This document shows positions 31,633-44,320 of a stretch of DNA of 64,000 nt, in pieces. Made by a program: the position numbers and the translations under genes. The stretch lies in contig CM055758.1 in NCBI GenBank assembly GCA_029465975.1, forward strand, positions 4,881,887 to 4,945,886, in the 5' to 3' direction. The stretch is from Dallia pectoralis (taxonomy: Eukaryota; Chordata; Actinopteri; Esociformes; Umbridae). The number at the start of each line of letters is the position of its first letter. Position 1 is the first letter of the stretch. The notes beneath the pieces are model-generated. The model saw only the letters and a list, made by a program, of their open reading frames with translations, made no database searches and was not told the DNA's origin.

Positions 31633-34600
31633 CTGTTTGGATAAAAGGAAAAATAACACAGGTACACAATAAAATGACAATATGCTGGCTAGATAATACT
31701 AAATAAAATATTGCATTACAGTATTAGAAGTTCAACCATGTGAAGTATAATGTCTAGGAAAACTGGCTTGGCATCAGCAAATAGGGGTCCATCAATACTA
31801 ATACATTTGTCACTGACAAAACAATCATACTTGAAACTTCACAAAAAAAAAATCTCGAAAGAATATCAATGGAATCATTACACCTGAGAAAAGTTACCTT
31901 TTTTTGCCTGTCAATATTTTCCCAAACCCGGTTGCACACCATGCACTCAAATACGTCTATGTAGTTCTCCTGTGTCAGATCCTGGACACCCCACGAGCGT
32001 TCCTTGAGCTCCTTCACCAACTTCCGGTTGGAGACCTCGCGCTTTATTTTCCACTCCAGGTAAGTGGCATACTCCAAGTCGTTCTCGTCTAGCCTCTTAA
32101 GATACCGAGCCAGTTTTTCTGGGGGCTCGTCTGGGACGACAACAATCGCGCTCCTGTTGCTCGGCAGCCATTTCCAAATGTTGGGAGCGCCGTAGTACAC
32201 AGGGACCACCCCAAGTTTAAGAGGCCTCCACAGTTTTTCTGTGATGTAGTCGTCGCAGACAGCATTCTCAAAGGCCAGGACAAACTTGTACTGGGCCAAG
32301 ATCTGGTAAAATGCTTGCTCGTCCATGGCGTTCGAGTCCCTCAGAAGGGGAGGCAGGTCTTTGTTGTGAAGGCATTGGCCATAGGAATCAACTTTGATGT
32401 GCTTCATCAACTCGCTCACGTACACGTCCCGGTCCGACGGAGTGTCACAGTCCGACTGGACGTACGCTACCGGGGCTAGGGTCTTCCTCAGTATGTTCTT
32501 CCGGGCGATGGGTACCAGGTGTGTCTGGGACGTGAGGACATCCAGGTTCTCCAGGAACTGAGAGGTGAGAGGCAGGTGGGAGTGCTGGCTGAAGGTGGCC
32601 GTGTGATTAAATAAGGTAATGGTGGGCTCGTGGAAGAGCTTGTAGTTGTTTTTGGGCGACTCCTCGTGAAACAAGGCCCACTGGTGGTGCACTCTCCTGG
32701 GCAGTGGCAGACTCTCAATGTTAAAATCTGTACCTGATTTGATTAAAGAGGGGGAAAATGTGTATGATTTCATAGCATTGATTGATCGACTGGTCATTAC
32801 AAAAGGAGGGTAAATTACTGAAAACTTTAGAAGTTTATCAGTAAACTAGCAGCATATCGTAACTATTAAGAAATTAATCAGATAACATTATGTTGCCATT
32901 TTGGCTAACTATGAATCTAACTCTTCTCTTATTTATAATTTTAAAAAAGCGATGATCAAACATACAATATGGTTCTTAGCTAGCAGGCATTACCATTGAA
33001 TGTCAATGACTACTGGTAAATCACACAAATTACTAACTATTCTAGAAACTTGGGAAAACCGGCACCATAACAACCCTAGAATTGAATGTGACGGGTCAGT
33101 GCACAAGGGAATGCTGGTTACTTTCAATAATAGGTTCAAAGATCAAACACGCGACCAACAGCAAAACCTATACAAGTGTGCGGTGTGAAATTAACATGTG
33201 TATTTTACCTATCCCAACTCCCCCGTGAATGTCGGGTTACATCAGGGGATCAGTTATTATTGGTTTTCACCCTGAACTGATTCGGTTCAAGCACCTAACA
33301 CAATTTATATTTATTTTCTCTTCTACAGAGATTTTTTTTTCTCCCTCGGGGCTACTCACCAGCAACTTATTTAATTTAAACGCTCGCTGGCCGTCAGAGA
33401 AGAGTAAATACATACAATATATATATCTGTTATTCTCAGAGTCAACTCTATTCTCAGAGTCAACTCTAGAATCTGAAGTAAGATTAGGTACCAGTTTAGA
33501 GTCTTCATTTACTGCTTTGCAGCGTTTCTTGCAGAAGATACGAAGTGTTTTGTTGTGAGATTTTTTGTTGTTGTACTGGGTTGTCTACAAAAATCCTCAG
33601 CAAATATGCTAGCGTTACTGCAACAAGTAAATAAATAAAAACAAAGAAAGTGAGTACCGTGAGTAAGTACGGTGAGTACAGTCAATCCAAATGATCTATA
33701 TTATTCTGCTGTAGACCATCTCCAGAGCACAGCAGTGTTATCAGAAAATTTGGTGGTTTGCAGCAAAACTATAAAAAAGTCCCAGTAATCTACCAAATGA
33801 CCACAAATTAGTATCTAAAAAAAATCATAATGTCTTTTTGCTGGTGGAAAAAACACTTCTGCTGATTTGCGGGTGATTTAGGCACATTTTCACTACCAAA
33901 AATCTGAAGCTCTAATATAATAAAGGTAGGATATAGAAATCCAACCTATGTTTCACAATAAGGGTGTATTGGGTTATATATTTCTGCATAAAACCATTGA
34001 ACTTACACAATATTGTACATTAATTTCTATGGCCATCCAATCTGGGTAGAACGACAGTACAATGGCTCCCTCTAGTGAACATTTTCACAAAAATCCAAAA
34101 CTGGGTCCAGCCTCACTGTATGTTTTCAAGACAAATGATAATTAAAACAAAACCATTTATAAAATGGATTACGACACAACTGATATGAACGAATCAGTGT
34201 TTACCTGACTGTGAAGTTCTACGTTAGTGTACTTATTATTCCTTAAGTCTCTTAAGCTAATACACCGATATAGCAGTGATTTACCCCAGTGTCATCAAGG
34301 AACAACACAGATCATTACATCTACTCAGGGCCGTAGCTAACGCTAGAAAAGGTGGGTATGATTTATGGCACTCATGTCCAACTGTAACACAGTCGATGTT
34401 GTCTATAAGTGAGGGGGGGCGAGGTATACATCTTTTTAGGGGCACCAGGAGTCTTGGCGACAGCCCTGCATACACTGTTGTCTATAAAGCAGGTCTCACC
34501 ATAGAATAGGAATGCCTGTGTGGACGGGTGTGAGTAGAAAGTCTTGTTGATGGTGAAGAAGCATTTGTTGGTCCCGCACTCTCCAAGTCGGCCAGTCTCT

Positions 34601-35258
34601 CCCGTGAGCGGGGACCACCAGACAATGTAGGGGTACTGTGCCATCTGCCCTCCCGGGAAGGTTCTCTCACCGGCCAAAACACCGCTGCCCTGTGAATTAT
34701 GCCGCCGGCCAACCTCGTGTAGGTCCCTCTGCGGTAGTATGTGCCCCATCCTCTCAAACTGACCCAGCTCCACCACCACCTGGGCAAAACAAGAACAGGT
34801 TTGAGAACTCACATTAGTATACAGCCCCACAGCCCAATGATGCCATGCCGATTGGACTTGTATTCTATATAAGGTACCTTATAGCATTTGTTCATCAAAA
34901 TATATTACATGCAATCACAGATACGGGCTTGACATGGTTAACTGTTAAAATAAATCTAACTTGTGAACAGGGGTTCTCGCTTTCATCCCAATATTCGATA
35001 GACTAAGCAGAAGGAAAATGAGTCTGGAGAGTGAAGACAACTCTGCCTGCAATTAAAGGATAGGATAAACTCTCCAAAAATATATAAAATATATACATTT
35101 CAAAAGATGTGGAAACCACTGATTTGGTTCACCACAACGTCGCTGTTAGATAAAGACAGACATTTAATTAGAAATACCTGCACAGAAATGAGAAGAAAAA
35201 GTACAGCGGACAGGCAGAGGAAGAAAATAAAAAGTTTCCTCAAAGAAAGTCTGGCCAT
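31408..35258 (-). CDS. fut10: alpha-1,3-fucosyltransferase 10 / protein O-fucosyltransferase, complete
   Basis: GT10 family enzyme that transfers fucose from GDP-fucose; FUT10 and FUT11 are reported to act in the ER on protein acceptors (family knowledge). Four exons on the - strand: 35258-35178, 34779-34500, 32733-31898, 31632-31408. They total 1422 nt, 473 residues plus TAA, close to the human length of about 479. The N-terminus is a type II signal anchor (short basic head, then LFIFFLCLSAVLFLLISVQ). Key blocks are WWSPLTGETGRLGECG, GTDFNIESLPLP, FHEESPKNNYKLFH, FAFENAVCDDYITEKLWRP-type donor-site motif and VPVYYGAP. The C-terminal exon carries the SYEQSKKEARALRRL block seen in FUT10. FUT11 is the only close alternative; the C-terminal block and the linkage to nrg1 favour FUT10. 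The gene converges on nrg1 about 12.6 kb away. Confidence 0.95.
31898..32733 (-). CDS. fut10: fut10 exon 3 (main catalytic exon)
   Basis: Acceptor AAATCAG; donor GTAACT after CAAAAAAAG. The 836-nt exon starts GTDFNIESLPLPRR and holds the GDP-fucose binding core AFENAVCDDYITEKLWRP followed by KLGVVPVYYGAPNIWKWLPS. Sequons NHT and NRS are present. It ends VWENIDRQKK in phase 0. Confidence 0.96.
34500..34779 (-). CDS. fut10: fut10 exon 2 (stem and N-terminal catalytic region)
   Basis: Acceptor TTTTGCCCAG; donor GTGAGA after TTCTATG. It begins VVVELGQFERM and contains YPYIVWWSPLTGETGRLGE, CFFTINKTF (a glycosylation sequon, NKT) and AFLFYG. 280 nt, ending in phase 1. Confidence 0.94.
35178..35258 (-). 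CDS. fut10: fut10 exon 1 (start codon, signal anchor)
   Basis: ATG is the complement of 35256-35258 and the donor GTATTT follows CAG. Twenty-seven codons encode MARLSLRKLFIFFLC and the rest of the membrane anchor. Human FUT10 likewise breaks between the anchor and VELGKFE. No in-frame upstream start was needed. Confidence 0.9.
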
Positions 35259-35404
35259 CGTTCGACTACAGACCAGCACGGGAGACCAACTCCCTACAAC
35301 TCATATTAAAGTTGTATTTTGTTCAACTACTTTTGGAAAAGTGTTTCAGTTGTTTGGGTTTCGCATTGTTTGGAACGGGACGTTTGTGATGAAGTAGCGG
35401 AGAG

Positions 35405-35520
35405 ATGCACGCGGCCATTTTACCAACGTTCATTGGCCGCCTCTTCGGAAACATCACGGGGCGGTCTCGATTCTCATTGGTTAATATCCCCGTCCATCAA
35501 CTGCAGACGTCATAGGCGTC
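35405..35520 (-). promoter_or_regulatory. fut10 promoter region (CCAAT boxes, YY1-like and CRE-like motifs)
   Basis: About 150-260 bp upstream of the fut10 start the DNA is CpG-richer. It contains two ATTGG (inverted CCAAT) boxes at 35432 and 35476, a GGCCATTTT element at about 35413 resembling YY1, and GACGTCA at 35506 resembling an ATF/CREB site. No TATA box is obvious, consistent with a housekeeping promoter. Motif-based inference. Confidence 0.45.
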
Positions 35521-35788
35521 TGATCCGCTACAGAAAAAAAGAAACATGCGTTCACGTAACGTTTGACGTTCTGTACACTTAAAATACAACATTGGAAAAA
35601 AATGCAACGTGCTTTTTGTACACGACGACTAAATCAGAAATGTTGCATAAACTTGTAACTACACTCTATGTGTTAATTAGGGGAGACTGTGACTCAGATG
35701 CTCTTTGGCGACACGCTGAAACCGCAATTAAGCGCGTGCACGTATGTGAACGCAAGGCCCAAAACGTTTAACCCGTCTAGACTCTAGT

Positions 35789-36102
35789 CAGGGGTGGGCA
35801 AACTCAGGCCCGCGGCCCGAATCTGGTCTTGAGGCAATTCCATCCGGCCCGCGATGGGTATTAAAACAGTTATGAGGGGCCTAGCAAGTCCACTTGTCAT
35901 GTACCTGAATCTGAATTATAACTAATAATTATGAGTAATATTTAATAACACACCCACAGTATAAATGTTTGGTGTATAGATTTAAATATTATGCTTTTCT
36001 GGCCCACAAATCATTTAGAATTAAGAAAATACCAAACAAATGTGGCCCTCCGTTTACTTTCACAGCCCTGATGTGGCCCCTGAGCTTAAAAGTTTGCCCT
36101 CG
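35789..36102. mobile_element. decayed hAT/Charlie-like element
   Basis: It starts CAGGGGTGGGCAAACT with GGCCCGCGGCCCG, a typical hAT MITE opening. It ends near AAAAGTTTGCCCTCGATTG, an eroded copy of the inverted terminus. No clear target duplication. Confidence 0.5.
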
Positions 36103-38523
36103 ATTGCATAGTTGCTGGAGTTTGCTGTTTCAAAAAGTGGTTTATTGTTTTATTTAGACTAAGACCACGTGTGCTGAAATGTATGTTAAATTGCATGCCT
36201 TCATTTCATTATCAAAAAACTGTAATGGAAGACGACAGCTGTTTCATTTAATACAGTTTTTCTTACTCTCTGGTAGCCTGTCAGATACCAAGATGCTTTA
36301 TTGCCCATTGGGATAATTTTTGAATTGGTTCAGTGATTTGATGCTGAGTCTTATGAAAAGAAACACATTGCATCACACACAAAAAACTAAGGACTAATGC
36401 TTATGAGCTGGATACATTGCCAAAAGTGAGACAGCTGGCCTATCCCGCCAAATGCTAAGAGCATGTACGAGTAATTGAGGGCTGAGAGAAATGTCAGTTA
36501 TAATGGGTCTTCATAAACGCGTGAATGTGTCTGGGTGTTCATACCTTTAGTAAAACGTTTCACTTTTGGAATATTGAATTCAAGGTTGAACGCATGTCCT
36601 CTTTCTGGGTGGAAATGGCGATAGTCTTGCAGCACAAGTGGTGTGTTGGAACTCTGTGTAAAATCTCAAATTAACCCATTCATCCTAACGTCTGCTTACA
36701 TCATTACGTTTGCGATAACTTTGGTACCAATGATTGCTCTCGCTTTTCATTTTTCAATGTTATTATTAACATAATAACATTAACTCTGACAAATACATAC
36801 GATTAAATCAGTAAATTGAATTTCAAACCTGAGAGGTTAGTTAAAATAAACGCATACATGTTTCGGTTCACCCAGCACAGCCAGAAAAGGACTGGCCACC
36901 CCTCAGACTCTGGTTCCAGTTTTTAGGTTTCCTCCTAAATTTGACACTTCAGGAAGTTTTTCCTAGCCACCGTGTATCAACTTGTTCAACTTGCTTGTTC
37001 ATCTTGTTCAAATTGTCGAATTCAGGCCATCTAAACTCTATTTTACCATCACATAGGTTCACATGCGTAGCGCGTCGATTGACTGAGGTTCGTCGACATT
37101 CTTCACCCACCGGGCCTCGACGTAGCCTCGTTTTAGCTGCCCCACTCTAGTACCCCACACCTTCCCAGTACCATTAGAGCAGGTAGCTTACGCGTTGTGT
37201 GTGTGTGTGTGTGTGAGTGTGTGTGAGTGTGTCGCCCTCCCACTCCACGATGAGCTCTTGACTATTGAGCATTGTGACTCATGTCTATATACCTCGACAG
37301 CAACTGAAAAAAATCACTGTTTGTCCCGTGAGTATATATTTTTCCGGCTTGTCAATGAGCATGCATTAATTTCCACCGATACAATCAAGTAAACAAATGA
37401 AACAAATGAAACGCAGCATTTTTCCCTGAAATGTAGCATTGCAATGCGAACGTAAACTCTGTGAAATGGAACTAACAATGACAAATAAAATACTATAATT
37501 AAATGTATTCATAATAAGTGCCACATGGCAAATTAGGACTCCAGGCGCGGCATCATACATCGCAGGGAATTAAAAAAAAACACTTGTTCTAGTTCTAGTA
37601 CTTGTTTATATATCTGTTATATATATATTTGAACACCAGTCGATTCGAAGCACAACCCACTTCCCCAATTTGCAATGTCACAAATGCTTTGGAAAACAGG
37701 AGAGATACGTCCATCATTGTTAGGACAGGTAAGCTGCAGACGTTCCTACTCTTCCTATAGTTGAAAACCCATTGATCGCCATGTCCTACTAAATCGTAAT
37801 TCTCTCTTCGTGATACACAAGTGACCGGCGCCAAGTAAGACTGGCAAACTCGCTCCAATTGTGTTGTCGTAAAGTCAAATACCTTTTCTGGCACACACTA
37901 CTGGCAAGCATGAGCTACCCAAAATGTATCTGAAGTGTGCCAGACGTTGCATTCCTAAAATGGGGGGAGGTTCAGTTATGGAAAAATGCCTTTCTGTGGC
38001 ACACACATGCGATTCTTAAGTGTGCTCGACCCTACGACGCCTGTGTGGTCTTGAAGAAAAAATCCATGCTATGTACAGCACTTGATTGGAGACAATTTCC
38101 TTTTACAACAAGACAATGACTGACAGCACAGCTCCCAACTATGCAATAAGTATTTATGGAATAGTCAGTCAGCTGGTATTTTGTCAGTGATGGAGTGGTC
38201 AGCACAGTTAGTGGATCACAATTCTATTGTGCTTTTTTGGGAGCAGCTTGACTGTGGGGTACATAAGAAGTGCATGGCCATCGATCTATTGCTGTGTTTG
38301 TATTTGTCTATTACCCCTGCCCATTTCTCCGGCATCCAACATGAAGCCTCACAGCTTCAAATAAGGTTGATGCACAGTTGAATAGTTGTTAAAATTATAA
38401 CGGATTCCTTTTGTATTTTTGAGAATCACAAAAAGCATTTGCTACCTTCTGACATGGGTACGTGCATCAAAGCAGTGAGCATGAATAAACATGAATGCCG
38501 AGCTGAGCCAGGCCGGTGCTGAC
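36103..38523. other. intergenic, no gene recognised
   Basis: Contains the inverted teleost repeat (36840-36995) and a GT microsatellite at 37195-37231. Otherwise nothing recognised. Confidence 0.5.
36840..36995. repeat. common teleost dispersed repeat, copy 2 (inverted)
   Basis: CACCCAGCACAGCCAGAA, GGACTGGCCACCCCTC and TTTTTCCTAGCCACCGTG: the same family as 16148-16345 in the opposite orientation. Confidence 0.58.
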
Positions 38524-38643
38524 CTTCACTAACTCGTTCCAGTCTTCATTCTCCGTCTTTATCACCTCAAGTACATCTTGGTGCTTCAGCCTGTTTCCAA
38601 GCAACTGTGTCCAATCTGCTTGTTTCATGTCTGGCGTAACTGA
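38524..38643 (-). CDS. orphan exon-like segment beside a hAT insertion
   Basis: Forty open codons flanked by a possible acceptor (TGCAG) and donor (AAG then GTCAGC). They read SVTPDMKQADWTQLLGNRLK then HQDVLEVIKTENEDWNELVK, a composition that looks protein-like and helical, unlike the low-complexity ORFs elsewhere in the window. I do not recognise the family. It lies between fut10 and psd3 and could be an isolated exon, a decayed gene or chance. No partner exon was found. Confidence 0.25.
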
Positions 38644-38646
38644 CTG

Positions 38647-39755
38647 CAGGGGCGATTCTAGGGTCAGAGCTTTAGGGGTGATGAGCACCCAATGAGCCTC
38701 ACTGCCACCACCCACCCACTTTTCACACAAAAACAAAAATGTCTATTAAAAAATTAACAATCATTTTAACATTGGTTCAACTTACTCAAAAATCCAGATT
38801 ATTTTTTAAATCCTTTCAGAGCACCAGCTTATTGTGAGAGTTCACACAACATATTTCTTAATATTGGCTACTGCATGTGGAATTTTACAATTAAAATGTT
38901 GAAGTTTAGCTGAAAATAAAAGTTTAAAAAATATTTCAAAAGGTTGAGACTACTGGTAATGAGGAATTGAACCTGGGACTTACGGCTCCACAGCCAAGAG
39001 CTGTAACCCACTACTCCAAACGGGGATATTGCAAATAGAAAAAACAGGTGATGACTGCGTTGTGGCGGGTGGTGGGCCGGTCGTCCTGGAGTACCGGCCG
39101 TTCTGTAATTCTCTAGATCACAGATGGCCCTGGCACCCACTACACAGGTACGCAGTTTATTTGTCGCGCTGCTCTTTTTCTTTCACGCTCTAGCAGTTAA
39201 TAAACAGAACTGCATGCGTCTTGCAGAAGAACATTATAACCGGCGTTACTTCTCTCCGTTTATGACTATGGACGAGTCACCCACCCAGGTCCTGTGCTAC
39301 TCCACAGCGGCGACGACACGCTGGACTTAAATAGTCCGAAAATAAACACTTATTATAGGTGTACCATGGTGATTCAGGATACTGACTCCAGTACTCACCG
39401 ATATGGTAAAAGGTGTGACACAGCTTTGGAGCAACTTAGTTGATTGACAACACTACATAACGGGTTGTCACTCTGCGTGTGTTTCACGCTGAATGCGGTT
39501 CGTGCTGAGCGGTGCAGGGAGAGGACAAGTAGAAGAGGAGAGGACGACACCATTTGCTAAACGGGGGTGATTTTCATCCTTAACACATACATTTAAAACC
39601 ACAAACTACGGAGTAGATTTTGGATATTATTTAACCTTGTCAAAGACGAACAAAAATGTTAGAATAACAACATTTCTTACTCCAAGTTTTAGAGGTGCTG
39701 AGCTCCTTTTTAGGGGTGCTGAAGCACCCCTAAAAAGGGGCTAGCCTCGCCCCTG
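38647..39755. mobile_element. hAT-like non-autonomous element, near-perfect TSD
   Basis: The left end CAGGGGCGATTCTAGG and the right end (complement CAGGGGCGAGGCTAGC) form imperfect terminal inverted repeats. Subterminal TTTAGGGGTG sequences near both ends (in inverted orientation) extend the similarity. The flanks ACTGACTG and TCTGACTG match at seven of eight bases. The 1109-bp body has no transposase and contains a tRNA-like SINE head at 38958-39025. Confidence 0.72.
38958..39025 (-). repeat. tRNA-derived SINE head
   Basis: On the - strand GGAGTAGTGGGTTACAGC resembles a Pol III A box. About 35 nt later GGTTCAATTCC fits the B-box consensus. It is nested in the hAT-like element. The surroundings do not form a clean cloverleaf, so it is a SINE relic rather than a tRNA gene. 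Confidence 0.55.
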
Positions 39756-40027
39756 TCTGACTGTAGAAATGCATGCAAACATCCTTTCCCAGTTCGATTA
39801 TCAAACATGTCACTATAAAAACAACAACAGCACAATAAGCATCTTTTAATTTCAATAAATGGATACATACATTCAGGTGTTTGAAAGTCAGTACCATTGA
39901 AATGCTTGGGCGGCAGATCAGTGTGGCGCATGGTGTGTTTGCCTGGGTTAATTGCTGAAGGACTTCATACCGATCAGTTATCAATTTTCAGTGTTTACAT
40001 TTACTAGATCTTTACTAGATCAGTAGG

Positions 40028-40195
40028 CCTCAGGAACATGCCCTACATTAGCTTCGGGAACGTGCCCTACAATCGCCTCGGGAACGTGCCCTACAATCGC
40101 CTCGGGAACGTGCCCTACAATCTCCTCGGGAACGTGCCCTACAATCGCCTCGGAAACATGCCCTACATTCACCTTGGGAACGTGCCCTACATTCC
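40028..40195. repeat. 24-bp tandem repeat, 7 copies
   Basis: Unit CCTCGGGAACGTGCCCTACA followed by ATCG. Seven units exactly 24 bp apart, with more divergence at both ends. Confidence 0.92.
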
Positions 40196-42999
40196 AAATT
40201 ACTCCGTCATTTATTGCAGACTATGGTTGTATTTATCTATTGCGGTGTTGATTATTGCGCTAGCTGGCCAGAACACATTTCTTGTTGGTTGTAGACATAC
40301 TTGGCAATAAAACTCTTTTTGATTTGGATCTTTAGATTAGCCTCACGTCCTCTACAATTCCAGTCCATGTCAAATTTTCAAAGGCAGAGGTTAGGTAAGG
40401 AGTTAATCTCTCAGAAATGCTTCCCCTAATGTCATTATTGGTCTTTGGATAAAGAACAACTTGCTAAGGAGCAATTTGTTTCAATTAGCAGTGTTTTTGA
40501 AGATCGTTAAGTGCTCTGACAGATGGCAGCTTTAAAGGCACTTAGTTCTTGCAGTGCACCCAACTGTTTCCAACATTTTTGACAATAACAGCTTGTACTT
40601 ATTTTTATTTCAGGTAACTTGATTGGAATTCAGATTCAACACCCACAATGGACCCTTTCCGTTTCTCCACATAATTTACTCATTTAATTAAAGATTTTTT
40701 AACCAACTAACGTTGGACTTCGAATACCATTGCCCTGGAGTCATCTGCACAGAACGAAATGGAGATTAATGGACATTGCTTGTATTGATATTCAGAGACA
40801 CATTCCTGTCCAAGCTGTAATCAACAAACATAAAAACTGGAAGTTGTGTTCAAAACGCCAGCACGGTTCTAGTGGAGGAAACTGAACTCTCAGCGAAAGC
40901 CAGGTTCACTGGTACTTTTGTGCGCACCGTAACTTGAATAGGCATTGGGAATATAAGTGGATGTCAGACAGATGTGGGGTTAGAGGGTCTGGAGACAACA
41001 TTTTTACAATACTCATTTCCATTGTTCCAAGAGCATAGCGCCCCCCAGTGGCTGCAGACGTACACCTATATCACCCGAGACAATATCTCATGGGTGTAAA
41101 TGAGGTGTCTCAAACAGGTTCCACAAGGAGCCGAGTGTATGCTGGGTTTTGGTTTTTCCTTTAAATTTGTTCACAGATATCAGACCTAAACAACCAGGTG
41201 AGGGTAGAACCTAACCAATCAGTGACCTAATTAATCAATCAAGTGCAAGGCGAGTGCAACAACCTGCAGACACTCGGCCCCTGTGGAACCGGTTTGAGAC
41301 GCCTGGTGGTAATTAATCACAAACCTTGCCAGGTGAATCACCATCCCTTCATTTGGTTGTGACAAACAGATCTTTAGATTATCGCCGAAGCTGAGCACAA
41401 GACTGGAGAATAAACCACAAACCATGAGGTTCAATTAAATACAATATTTTATTAACCGAAACCACCTACAGATGTTACCATCGACATTGTGTTAACGTTA
41501 CCAATCCGGACCTTGGGCGTAAGACACGCCCTTTGGCCGAAGAGAAGATCACTTGAACAAACCAAACAATGCAATCCTGGGCCTTTGGGAGGGGGAAAAA
41601 TAACCCCTGGGCGGCAGTTCTAGTATTTAACAACATTTACAGAGTTGATGGAGTGGACTGGATCACAGCTTTCCGAAATATTCGTTGATGCGTGCGCTAA
41701 GGTTCATTACTGTGTATACGGCGTGGACCAATCGCGAGGTCCGAATGGGAAACGAGGTCCCGCCTTCTTTCACCCGTCTACACAAATACAGAGGGGAAAG
41801 AATCTAGCGGAGGGGGAACCTCTAATACGTGGGAACACATTGCATATAGAAGCTATCGCTCCGGGTCAGGTGAAGTGCCCACATCGAGCCCCAACCTGGA
41901 GTGACAGGGAGACGTTGTTGTAATTAATGTTAAGGCCTATGGAAGAAGACAGAGGTTGCACGCGCTGTCTTTGAATATGCTGTCGCACATTAGCAGCACT
42001 GTGCTCAAAGGAAATGATAGGTCACACTTAAGCGGATCATTGTAGTACCAATAAAACATTTTCTAATGGCGAGACTTGACATTTAATTTGGATTTGGACC
42101 GAAGAGTAGAAGTACAGAAACGCTTAATTTAAAGTGGAACTTGTTTCACGATGCCAGAACAGCTGACATTAATTGGCCCAATCTCAGTATGATCGTACCA
42201 CTGTTGTGTTGAGACACAATCAGACGTGTTCAGAGGTACCACCTTGTTTTATGGGTCGTCATGAACAGAACAGAAACTAAAGGTTAAACTCGTAGACACA
42301 AAATGGTAAACTACATACACACAGATTTCTTTACCTAGCCAAATTGTTGATGAACAGGAAGTCCATAAGCATGATGACAGAATGACATTACAGAATGACA
42401 TTAGGGGATACACATACATATACATATAGTTGGCCTATGTCATTTAGAGGACTGAACATCGAGGAAGACTCGTGTTTGAAATCAAGGTGTCCACCGTCAC
42501 AAGAATAAAACGACTAATTCCAGGAATATTACATGAGAAACAGGGTCAAGCCAGCCAGTCTCAACATTTCAACTGGAGACTTAAGGCGAGGATTCGTTGA
42601 CCAAAAAACATGTAGGGAGGACACGATTAATTAGCTAACAAGAAAAGTATGCACAAGAAAGGTATGCAGAAAGGCAAAGGGCGTAGGGTTTTTGCCGCTC
42701 GTTCCTCATCAACTCCAGCATATCGTAGTCACAGTTGCCAGAGATGTCGATGGTCGGGTAACGTTTGGCCAGCAATGGAATAGTTTGTCTCCTGGGGTGT
42801 GATTTGACACTAATGTAGTCATCATATCCAGCTGGTTAATACTAGGTCACAACTTGTGATAATGTGTCATGACAGTGTTGATGTTAGATGAAAATATGAT
42901 GTTAGATTTGTGTCAACCATCAACGTTATGACGCTCCACTTCGAATAAAACCTACATTCCACACACAAATCCACTCTACTGACAAGACGGTATTTACAC
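40196..42999. other. intergenic, no gene recognised
   Basis: Between fut10 and psd3. A CTCF-like motif at 41038 is the only notable signal. The short ORF at 41645-41923 has no recognisable similarity. Confidence 0.5.
41038..41052 (-). promoter_or_regulatory. CTCF-like site
   Basis: GCGCCCCCCAGTGGC, one base from the canonical GCGCCCCCTAGTGGC form. Motif match only. Confidence 0.4.
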
Positions 43000-44227
43000 G
43001 ATTGTTTAACATGAGCTTATTAATCCACCATATAGATGTTGAAAACCGTTTCACACGAAAGCACATCTTATTCAAACGCTGACAAAGATCCTCTGTAATG
43101 TGTCAAAGTAATAACATTTTACCCAAATGTCAAACAGCAACACAATCCGCTAAATGTTCACGTTTCAGCACAAGCCGTGGCTACCAGCATAAAACACAAT
43201 GGTGTAATGTTTACACTGAGGGGCATTTGGGGTGTCTTCAAGGGACCAGCCATTGTCTTAAAATATCAAAAAGTTACAATAAAAAAAAATACATTTCATT
43301 TTACATTTAAGTAAATTAAAGGGCAGACCTCTGAAATAAAAACCAACCACACAAATAAAAACCAACCACACAAATAAAAACACTCCTCACATGCATATAA
43401 CATTTTTAAGTAACCGCTGTTGGGGCCATCTGGTATTGTATTCAAATCGTAGATCCATATACCACATATTCATAAGTGCTACTGTCAAAACACTCCCAAA
43501 CATTCATAAATCATACTGGATGTACCAAGATACAATAGTGCCTATATGCAGAGAAAATGTTTACTAACTAGCTAGAATAAAACTAGTGTAGCAAGGCCAA
43601 AATAATGCATTATGGGTTTTTGTTTGCTAATAACATCCAGCGCAAAAGTGTACCCAAAGGGAAAATAAAATAAAAAAATGAAATAAAGTGTCTATAACAT
43701 TTCAAGTAAACAATACATTTCTTCTAGACAGTCAAGACTTTAAACAAGCCACATTTCTTCAAAACAAGTACATTTTAACTGGCTTGGAATAATTAAAACA
43801 TTTTCGTGAGTTACGGTTCCAAAAGCAAAACCACTGACATCTAAAACAGATGGAAAAAAAATGGTTGGAAAAAGTCCCTTGTGGAAATGAAGACAAACAA
43901 CCCAATGTCTAGCAAAATGCTTGTTTAAAAGTCAGTTATAATTCTAATGGAAATGTGTAAATTACATTATATATTCAGTATCACCAGCATTGGAAAAAGG
44001 CAATAGATTGCAACTTCTAGCTCTAAGAGATTCTTCAAAATCAGGACAAAACATATACAGCAGGGAAAAAGTATATTAATTAAAAAAGAGAATAAGTAGC
44101 ATAGTGTTTTGTTTCATTCTATGAGCGTTGGGGAATATTATAAATACATCTTTATACTAAAATCCAAAATAATCAGCAATGAGCAAAGTGGGCAATACTA
44201 TAAGGACCATATCTACATGCAACTGCA

Positions 44228-44320
44228 TAACACTGGTAACCTAAAGGTTGTTAGGTTGAATCCTGAGCAGGCAAGTGACACATCTGTAGACCTGTCCCTG
44301 AGAAAAGACGATTAACCATA
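44228..44320 (+). repeat. tRNA-derived SINE fragment
   Basis: ACTGGTAACCTAAAGGTTG followed by TTAGGTTGAATCCTGAGC, CTGTAGACCTGTCCCTGAG and AAGACGATTAACC matches the layout of common fish tRNA-derived SINEs (A/B-box head, then the CCCTGA...GGCAGTTAACC segment), with decay. Confidence 0.6.

Noticed and set aside
31754..31897. Alternative fut10 C-terminus by read-through of the exon 3 donor
   Set aside because: The canonical donor and the conserved exon 4 explain the gene; the extension resembles nothing known.
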